Below are positions 34,750 through 39,903 of a stretch of 39,903 nucleotides of DNA, piece by piece. Origin of the DNA: Candidatus Allofournierella merdavium (GTDB lineage Bacteria; Bacillota; Clostridia; Oscillospirales; Ruminococcaceae); NCBI GenBank assembly GCA_019118765.1, contig DWYI01000037.1:1-39903 (forward strand), given 5' to 3'. The notes under the pieces were generated by a model. That model saw only the letters and a program-made list of their open reading frames with translations, had not been told where the DNA came from and did no database searches. Numbering within the stretch: the stretch's first letter is position 1; every line of letters begins with the position of its first letter. A program made the position numbers and the translations under genes.

Positions 34750-35670
34750 TTATTTTTGCAGTTTCTCCACGCCCTCGATGAGGTAATTCTGCTTTTTGAA
34801 GGTGAGACGTACCAGCAGGTTCAGATACTTCACCGCGATGGTGAGGATGAAGAACAGGCCCGAAAGCCCCGTCGACAGCAGCAGCATGGTGGTGGTCCAG
34901 CCGGCGATGGGCTGGCCCAGGCAGAACACCGCCACCGTGTACACCAGCGCCAGCAGGGTGAGGAACATCATGCCCAGGCTGATGCCAAGGCTCAGCTTGT
35001 AGCCCGCGTCGGTGTAGAGGGCGAGGCTGTCCACCGCTTTGTCCAGGCGGGGGCCGTCGTCCTTCGCCGCCCGCCCCTCGAAGGTGAGGCTGGCGCAGGC
35101 CAGGCCGCTGGCGGCGTAGGCCGCCTTGCGGTAGGCCAGATCGTCGCTGATGGCCTTCACCCGGTTCACCGCCCGGCGGCTCACCAGCCGGAAGGCGTCG
35201 GTGGAAAGTTTATAGGGGCTGTTGCTGAACCGGTTGAACACCCGGTAGAACGCCCTGCTGGTCAGCCGCTGGTGGCTGGGGCAGACGGTGACCACATCAA
35301 AGCCGGTGAGGGCTTTTTGATAGGCCTGCCAGATGAGGTCGGGGTCGTAGTTCATCGCCGGCCGGTCGAACTCCAGCACAAAGTCGCCGATGGCGGCGTC
35401 CAGCCCGGCGTTCATCGCCCGCTCCACCCCCTGCCGCAGGCTCATGTTCACCACCGTCAGGGGCGCGGTGAGGCTGGCGGCGGCCCACTTTTTCAGGGCG
35501 GGCACCGTGTCGTCGGTGCAGCCGTCGTTCACCGCGATCAGTTCATAGTGGGCGAAATGCTCCGCCAGCACCCCGTCCAGGGCGGCAAAAAAGTCCGCCG
35601 CGGCCCCGCCCGCGTTGTGCAGGCAGACCACCGCCGAGACGAAATTGCTCTCTTTATTGTTCTGGGCCAT
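34750..35670 (-). CDS. GT2 glycosyltransferase with two C-terminal membrane helices
   Basis: 306 residues. The N-terminal GT-A domain has VVCLHNAGG, NDGCTDD and LEFDRPAMNYD in the DxD position. The C-terminal helices (~225-250 and ~258-285) match polyisoprenyl-phosphate glycosyltransferases of the GtrB/ArnC type. It probably loads a sugar onto undecaprenyl phosphate. Its start overlaps the end of the FAD oxidoreductase by 17 bases. Confidence 0.85.
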   Translation of the reverse strand: MAQNNKESNFVSAVVCLHNAGGAAADFFAALDGVLAEHFAHYELIAVNDGCTDDTVPALKKWAAASLTAPLTVVNMSLRQGVERAMNAGLDAAIGDFVLEFDRPAMNYDPDLIWQAYQKALTGFDVVTVCPSHQRLTSRAFYRVFNRFSNSPYKLSTDAFRLVSRRAVNRVKAISDDLAYRKAAYAASGLACASLTFEGRAAKDDGPRLDKAVDSLALYTDAGYKLSLGISLGMMFLTLLALVYTVAVFCLGQPIAGWTTTMLLLSTGLSGLFFILTIAVKYLNLLVRLTFKKQNYLIEGVEKLQK

Positions 35671-36784
35671 CTTGCAGCACCTCGTCCAAATCGTATACCG
35701 TGTTGATCTTGCCGGAGAGCACGCTCACAAAGGCCGGCGCGTCGGAGTACCGGCGGATCACCGTGGGGCGGGAGTCGTCGATCTCGCTGGCCTTCAAAAT
35801 GGGCTTCATGCTGAACAGGCTGCCGGCGTAGGCAAAGGCGTACTCCTCTTTCAGATACTTGCGGGCCAGCTGGCTCATCTGGGGCCAGGCGCTGGCGGGC
35901 TTTGCCGGGCAGTCGTTGCAGTTCGCAAGGTCGCCGGGGCGGCACCGCCCGCCGCTTTTCGCCTGGCAGTCAAAGGCGGGCAGGCCGTCGTAGCTGGTCA
36001 GGTGGGGGGTGAAGGCCACCGCGGTGAGGCTGTGGTACCCCGTGCGCCCGAAGGGCATGATGGAGAAGAAGGGCCCGTCCATCACCGTGATGCCGGTGTT
36101 TTTGAGCGCGTCGCTCACGGTGCACAGGATGATCTCGCACAGTTCGTACTTGATCTTGAAGGGCTCAAAGCCCAGCATGGCGTGCACTTCGTTCACCCCG
36201 GCGTAGGTGGCGTTGAGCAAAAAGGGCGCTTCAGCCCTCACGTCCCCCGCCTTCACCCGCCAGACGCCGCCCGCCTGTTCGATGGAATCGGGCTTGCGGG
36301 AGTAGAGCACCGTGACGTTCTCCATCCCCGCGATGCGCTTTAAAAAGTGCTCTTTTAAGATGTTCGCGTCGTAGGTGTATTCCGTGGTCAGGAACGCCCC
36401 GTCGCACTGGCCGGGGTTGAAGTATTTCGAGGGGGCCACGTCGTCGCAGCGGATGTGTGCCGCCGCGCAAAAGCGCCGGAACTCGGCGGCGTTGGTCCAG
36501 GAGAAGTGGGCGCTGGTGGCGTAGACCTGGTCAAACTGGCGCAAAAGGCAGAAGTCGTAGTCCCGGCAGAAGCGCTGGAAGTAGTGGGCGCTCTTGATGG
36601 CGGTGGAGTAGCTGCGGGGGTAGTGGTAGCCCATGTGCACCCGCGCCTGGTTGATGTAGGTGGCCCGCAAAAAGGGCCCGGGATCCTTTTCCAGCACCAG
36701 CACCCGCTGGCCCGCCCCGCCGCACTTTTCGGCGGCGTACAGGCCGTAGAGCCCCGCGCCCAGAATGATCTTGTCGTAGGTCAT
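35654..36784 (-). CDS. DAO-fold FAD oxidoreductase with a Cys4 insert
   Basis: 376 residues. The FAD motif is GAGLYGLYAAEK (9-20) with Glu32 of VLVLEKD. Next come QARVHMGYHYPRSYST (46-61) and a FAD/substrate domain (~180-265). Unusual is a Cys pattern C273-x7-C281-x7-C289-x2-C292, which could hold an iron-sulfur cluster or zinc. DAO-like proteins with the MGYHYPRS motif occur in polysaccharide loci but their substrate is not known. A UDP-galactopyranose-mutase-like or amino-sugar oxidation role is possible. It is translationally coupled to the GT2 gene downstream. Confidence 0.75.
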   Translation of the reverse strand: MTYDKIILGAGLYGLYAAEKCGGAGQRVLVLEKDPGPFLRATYINQARVHMGYHYPRSYSTAIKSAHYFQRFCRDYDFCLLRQFDQVYATSAHFSWTNAAEFRRFCAAAHIRCDDVAPSKYFNPGQCDGAFLTTEYTYDANILKEHFLKRIAGMENVTVLYSRKPDSIEQAGGVWRVKAGDVRAEAPFLLNATYAGVNEVHAMLGFEPFKIKYELCEIILCTVSDALKNTGITVMDGPFFSIMPFGRTGYHSLTAVAFTPHLTSYDGLPAFDCQAKSGGRCRPGDLANCNDCPAKPASAWPQMSQLARKYLKEEYAFAYAGSLFSMKPILKASEIDDSRPTVIRRYSDAPAFVSVLSGKINTVYDLDEVLQDGPEQ

Positions 36785-36796
36785 GCCCTGCCTCCC

Positions 36797-37594
36797 TTAT
36801 TCCGGGTCATACCGGCCCGCCAGCGCCGCGAACAGAATTTTCAAAAGGTTCGAGTTGCCCTTGAAGCCCTTGATCTTGGTGGGGGCGGGCTCGTTTTTGG
36901 GATAGGTCCGCTCCACCGGCACCTCACAGGCCTTGAGCCCCAGCCGGGTGGCCCGCACGCTCAGGTAGGCCAGCAGCTCGTAGCCGGGGAAGATGTCCCG
37001 CAGGGGCTGCACCGCCGGGTGGGTCAGGTAGGCCCGGCTGTAGGCCCGGTAGGCGTTGGTGGTGTCGGTGAACCAGTGGCGGGCCGCCAGGCTGATGACC
37101 GGCGCGTGGATGAGGCGCACCGCCAGCCAGCGGGCGGGCGGGGTGTTCACCGCCTTGCCCCCCTTGATGAAGCGGCTGCCCTGCACCAGGTCGTAGCCCT
37201 CTTTCAGCTTTTCGATAAAAAGGGGCACGCTCTCGATGGAGTCCTTGTTGTTGCCGTCGATGGTGAGCACGCCCGCATATCCCCGCTCCAGCGCGAAGTG
37301 CAGCCCCATGCGCAGCTGGGCCCCCTGCTTGCCGGGGCCTTTTTTGGTGAGCAGACAGTTCACCCCCCGGCTTTTCAGCCCCGGCAGCGCCATGCTGCCG
37401 TCAGTGCTGCCGCCGTCGCACAGGATGATATCCACCAGGCCGCACACGCCGGCTGCTTTCGCCCGGTCCAGCTCCTTCAGGATGCGCCCGCCCTCGTTGA
37501 TGATGGGGATGAGCAGGCAGTAATCGCTGCGCTTTTCCGCCAGCGTTTCCACCGTATAGTCCGGCACGCCGGGAATGTTCTTTCGCTCTTCCAT
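36797..37594 (-). CDS. GT2 glycosyltransferase, dolichol-phosphate-mannose-synthase-like
   Basis: 265 residues, soluble GT-A fold with LLIPIINEGG, CDGGSTDGS, TIDGNNKDS in the DxD position and QGSRFIKGG, as in DPM1-type enzymes. There are no C-terminal membrane helices. It probably transfers a sugar from a nucleotide donor to a lipid phosphate or glycan. It lies 3 bases past the isomerase gene. Confidence 0.87.
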   Translation of the reverse strand: MEERKNIPGVPDYTVETLAEKRSDYCLLIPIINEGGRILKELDRAKAAGVCGLVDIILCDGGSTDGSMALPGLKSRGVNCLLTKKGPGKQGAQLRMGLHFALERGYAGVLTIDGNNKDSIESVPLFIEKLKEGYDLVQGSRFIKGGKAVNTPPARWLAVRLIHAPVISLAARHWFTDTTNAYRAYSRAYLTHPAVQPLRDIFPGYELLAYLSVRATRLGLKACEVPVERTYPKNEPAPTKIKGFKGNSNLLKILFAALAGRYDPE

Positions 37595-37597
37595 CGC

Positions 37598-38380
37598 TCA
37601 GCCGAACACCTCCGCCACATATTCCAGGCTGCGGGTCAGTTCCTCCTCGCCCGCGGCCTTCATCTCCAGCGACACAAAGCCCTGGTAGCCCACCCCTTTC
37701 AGCAGCAGCGCCAGTTCCCGGTGCAGCGGCCGCGGCCGGATGGGGGCAAGGCCCGGCTCGCTGATGTGCACATGGTTCACCCGGTGGAGATGGGCGGCCA
37801 CCTCCGCCGCCGTCTCGCCGTTTGCCACCATGGCCCCCACGTCCAGGTTCACCGCCAGGCCCGGCCGGTCCAGCCGCTCTGCCAGGGCGAACACCTCCTT
37901 GTGGGTGTTGAGGAAGTTGGTGTTGTACATCGGGGGGTTCGCCTCCAGGGCGATCGCCGCGCCCCGCCGCCAGGCAAGATAGGCCAGCTGTTCAAAAAAG
38001 CCGTCCGCCTCGGCGGCGGTGTGGCCCTCCGGGATCGTGCGATTGCGGGGGCAGCCGAACACGAGGCTTTTGCAGTGGCAGGCATAGGCGAACTCCAGCG
38101 CCTCGGCGGTGTAGTCCGCCAGGGCCGCGGCCTCCTCCGGCTGGAAGATGCTGCCGGTCTGGCCATACCAGATGCTCTGCATGCTGGGGATGGAAAAGCC
38201 GTATTTCTGCCACATTACCCCGGCGAACAGCGCCGCGCCGGGCAGGTTGTCGTAGGGTCTTTCCGGAAAGACGCGGGTGGGCGCGATCTCAAGGCCGGTG
38301 TAGCCCAGCTGGCGCATCTTCGCCCAGACGGCCTCGTCCTGGCTTGCGCTCCAGCCGATGTTGGAAGCGGAAAGTCTCAT
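37598..38380 (-). CDS. Sugar phosphate isomerase/epimerase-like TIM-barrel protein
   Basis: 260 residues of the AP-endonuclease-2/xylose-isomerase-like family: MRLSASNIGWS at the start, LEIAPTRVFP, ALEANPPMY and NLDVGAMVANG with metal-ligand acidic residues, HVHISEPG, and FVSLEM near the end. The family isomerises or epimerises sugars with a divalent metal. Start and stop overlap its neighbours (ATGA with the epimerase), so it is part of the same operon. Confidence 0.85.
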   Translation of the reverse strand: MRLSASNIGWSASQDEAVWAKMRQLGYTGLEIAPTRVFPERPYDNLPGAALFAGVMWQKYGFSIPSMQSIWYGQTGSIFQPEEAAALADYTAEALEFAYACHCKSLVFGCPRNRTIPEGHTAAEADGFFEQLAYLAWRRGAAIALEANPPMYNTNFLNTHKEVFALAERLDRPGLAVNLDVGAMVANGETAAEVAAHLHRVNHVHISEPGLAPIRPRPLHRELALLLKGVGYQGFVSLEMKAAGEEELTRSLEYVAEVFG

Positions 38381-39306
38381 GCCTGTCCCTCCCAGTTTTT
38401 CATGAAGCGGCGGATGCCCGCCAGCTCCTCCTCTTCGGTGCAGAGGTAGCCGCCCGCCCCGCCGAACAGGGCGGCGTGTTCGGTGCGCATGTCGTAGTCG
38501 AAGGGCACGCCGGGCAGTTCGTTTTTGAAGGTGCCTCCCCTCACCGCCCGGTAGACGGCGGCGGCGCTCACCGGCGGGGTGGCCAGATTCAGCACCCGCA
38601 GCCCGGCGGCCAGGGCCGTTTCGATGTGGCTCCACAGCCCCGCCAGGTCGTAAAACTGATACACCGAGCGGCTGTCGGTGAAGTGGAGGGCGTTCCAGTC
38701 GTTCTGCGAAAACCACGCCCGCAGCGCCGCGGCGTCCACCGCCCCGGTGAGTTTGTAAAAGCCGTTGCCGCCGTCGGCGTAGCCGGCGGCCACGAGGTCG
38801 CTCTTTGCCGCCAGTTCCCGGTATTTGTCCGGCCGCAGCATCGCCGGGGCGACGGTGTGCAGATCGTAAAGGAAATTCTTTTTCAGCCCTCTGCCGTAGA
38901 GGGCTGGCAGCCGGACGATGAGGGCGTTTTCAAAATCCTCGCGCACCCACTGTTCCAGCCGCAGGCGGTTGGCGCCGTAGGGAGCAAGGCCCGCGCCGGC
39001 CGGCTCGTCCGCCTCGGTCCTGCCCCGGCTGTCGGCATAGACGGCGATGGAGGAGACGAGTACCGTCTGCTTTGCGTTCAGGCGGCGCAGGTTCTCCCGC
39101 GCGGCGCGCATCACCGAAAGGTCCGCCTCCGGGTCCCGGTTGGCCAGATACATGGCCGCCGGCACCCCGGCGTAGACCACCAGGTCGTTGTCCTTGCCGA
39201 ACTGATCGGCCACATCGGTGGAGTGGCAGGCCGCGTCAAAGGCGTGGCTGGCCAAAAGGTTGCCCCCCACAAAGCCGGTGCTGCCCACAAGAACGGTGCG
39301 CCCCAT
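38377..39306 (-). CDS. NAD-dependent epimerase/dehydratase-like protein
   Basis: 309 residues of the extended SDR type. The cofactor loop is VGSTGFVGGN (7-16); SSIAVYADS supplies the serine. The catalytic Tyr is in APYGANRLRLE. The usual YxxxK reads YGANR, with Arg in place of Lys, so activity may be altered. Likely acts on a nucleotide-linked sugar. It is the first gene of the long operon, preceded by GAGG and a clear promoter. Confidence 0.8.
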   Translation of the reverse strand: MGRTVLVGSTGFVGGNLLASHAFDAACHSTDVADQFGKDNDLVVYAGVPAAMYLANRDPEADLSVMRAARENLRRLNAKQTVLVSSIAVYADSRGRTEADEPAGAGLAPYGANRLRLEQWVREDFENALIVRLPALYGRGLKKNFLYDLHTVAPAMLRPDKYRELAAKSDLVAAGYADGGNGFYKLTGAVDAAALRAWFSQNDWNALHFTDSRSVYQFYDLAGLWSHIETALAAGLRVLNLATPPVSAAAVYRAVRGGTFKNELPGVPFDYDMRTEHAALFGGAGGYLCTEEEELAGIRRFMKNWEGQA

Positions 39307-39347
39307 CCTCTTCGCCCCTTTCCAACAGTCATAGCAATACAGAATAC

Positions 39348-39376
39348 ATTATACACAAAAAGCCCCCCGCATACAA
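39348..39376 (-). promoter_or_regulatory. Promoter of the glycan/cmk/ispH operon
   Basis: -35 TTGTAT (39376-39371), 17 bases, and a perfect -10 TATAAT (39353-39348), about 40 bases before the epimerase start. Confidence 0.8.
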
Positions 39377-39666
39377 GGCCGAGGGGCGCGGGGTTGCCCG
39401 CGTCCCCGAACGCCTGTGCCGGGCGGCGCCCCGGACCGGTTGCAACAACATGGACTTGCGCATCCCTTTGTGCTATATTTTTTATCACAACAGCTCAAAA
39501 AAAGCGCGGGGGCCATTGCAGAGCGGCGGGTGCCGTCCATCCCCGCTGACCGCTTGCGGGTTTCCCATGGCCCCGGAGCAGGCCGCGGCAGAAACACTCA
39601 ACGGCTCCCGCCCCGCGGGGCGGTGTGCCGCGCGACTCTTGAACCAGGGAAAAAGAGGATGGTGCC
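39377..39666 (+). other. GC-rich intergenic region with possible extended -10 promoter
   Basis: No gene is recognisable here. TGCTATAT (39471-39478) in an AT pocket is a plausible extended -10 box that would drive the leader and gene to the right. A perfect 16-base GC palindrome (39608-39623) and a GCGGCA/TGCCGC stem would fold the resulting leader RNA. The -35 is weak (TGGACT, 17 bases up). Confidence 0.4.
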
Positions 39667-39711
39667 ATGAACAGGAAAAAAATCCGCCGGGCCTTAGATG
39701 GGTGCTCGTAA
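39667..39711 (+). CDS. 14-residue leader peptide
   Basis: ATG AAC AGG AAA AAA ... TAA encodes MNRKKIRRALDGCS, with AAAGAGG just upstream as ribosome binding site. It is followed at once by competing hairpins and a terminator, the usual layout of a stalling leader. RKKIRR contains the +x+ pattern (Lys-Ile-Arg) at which macrolides are known to stall ribosomes; whether that applies here is inference. Confidence 0.5.
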   Translation: MNRKKIRRALDGCS

Positions 39712-39714
39712 GAC

Positions 39715-39838
39715 AGTAATTCTAAAAAATTACTATTTTACGGCATCTGTCTGACAGGGTTGGAAACAACACCGAAAAGAACGATGTCGAGTCGCATGAC
39801 CGGCATCGTTCTTTTTTGCAACAAAATATTAGAATTAC
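39715..39838 (+). promoter_or_regulatory. Attenuator with mutually exclusive hairpins
   Basis: Four pairing elements are visible. AGTAATT/AATTACT (39715-39721, 39728-39734) forms a local hairpin. GTAATTCTAA (39716-39725) is also the exact complement of TTAGAATTAC (39829-39838), next to the GGAGG of the downstream gene. CGGCATC (39741-39747) repeats the terminator's 3' arm (39801-39807) and could pair with GATGTCG (39783-39789), so it can act as antiterminator. Confidence 0.65.
39775..39817 (+). terminator. Intrinsic terminator inside the attenuator
   Basis: The stem GAACGATG/CATCGTTC (39779-39786, 39804-39811) is extended by CG pairs and an inner GTC-GCAT-GAC loop, and is followed by TTTTTT. 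It lies 35 bases before the downstream start codon. Confidence 0.9.
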
Positions 39839-39851
39839 GGAGGTATTTACC

Positions 39852-39903
39852 ATGAAACACCTGTTATCTTGTGAATTTAACCTTGATACTGCTTGTGTAG
39901 AGC
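39852..39903 (+). CDS. Start of an unrecognised gene, cut by the window edge
   Basis: ATG at 39852 with GGAGG at 39839-39843 and an optimal spacing. Seventeen codons are visible (MKHLLSCEFNLDTACVE). AT-rich codons (TTA, TCT, TGT, GTA) contrast with the GC-rich usage of the other genes, which suggests recent acquisition. The product cannot be told from this fragment; the attenuator in front suggests an inducible gene. Confidence 0.6.
   Translation, partial: MKHLLSCEFNLDTACVE

Noticed and set aside
39377-39666. A known riboswitch upstream of the terminal gene
   Set aside because: The GC-rich leader folds into stems but I could not match conserved cores of cobalamin, SAM, TPP, FMN or glycine riboswitches.

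Overview
The window looks like a chromosomal segment of a GC-rich member of the Clostridia, most likely an Oscillospiraceae/Ruminococcaceae gut organism (Faecalibacterium, Gemmiger or Subdoligranulum type). The reasons are strong AGGAGG ribosome binding sites, a GlgC/GlgD pair, an IspH-ribosomal S1 fusion, a UPF0735 ACT protein and GC-rich coding DNA. This placement is an inference from gene content; no 16S or tRNA gene is present. Most genes lie on the minus strand. One plus-strand island runs from about 3.4 to 8.9 kb.

Layout. 1-3.3 kb (minus): the start of a UPF0735/PheB-like ACT protein and a bifunctional class A penicillin-binding protein. 3.4-8.9 kb (plus): a small BofC-like membrane protein; then a compact cluster encoding an FkbH-type HAD protein, a free acyl carrier protein, a MaoC hot-dog protein, a short-chain reductase and a double-GNAT acyltransferase; then uridine kinase. 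9.1-10.1 kb (minus): a membrane-anchored class A beta-lactamase-fold serine hydrolase. 10.2-16.3 kb (minus): a glycogen operon transcribed glgB-glgC-glgD-glgA with its own promoter and terminator. 16.4-20.3 kb (minus): recA-recX-rimO-pgsA. 20.4-25.8 kb (minus): a lipoprotein, an OmpR-type regulator, a sensor kinase, a DUF1385 membrane protein and PrmC. 25.8-28.3 kb (minus): a ZIP metal transporter, deoC, a 48-residue membrane peptide and an unrecognised protein. 28.5-39.4 kb (minus): what looks like one long operon that starts with six glycan genes (epimerase, TIM-barrel isomerase, GT2, FAD oxidoreductase, GT2, GT-C-like membrane protein) and runs on into YhiN-like flavoprotein, cmk, plsC and ispH-S1.

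How the genes work together. The glg operon makes and branches an alpha-glucan. The 28.5-39.3 kb operon joins lipid-linked glycan assembly to phospholipid acylation, CMP kinase and isoprenoid synthesis, which supplies the lipid carrier. The 3.9-8.2 kb cluster has the parts to load a three-carbon or similar acyl unit onto an ACP, reduce or dehydrate it, and transfer it to an acceptor. It has no ketosynthase and no adenylation enzyme.

The last ~190 bases are AT-rich, unlike the rest. They hold a 14-codon leader peptide, mutually exclusive RNA hairpins including a textbook terminator, and the first 17 codons of an unrecognised gene. This has the architecture of an inducible attenuator, possibly in front of a ribosome-protection or resistance gene at the edge of a mobile element. 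That attenuator and the FkbH/ACP cluster are the two places most worth following up.
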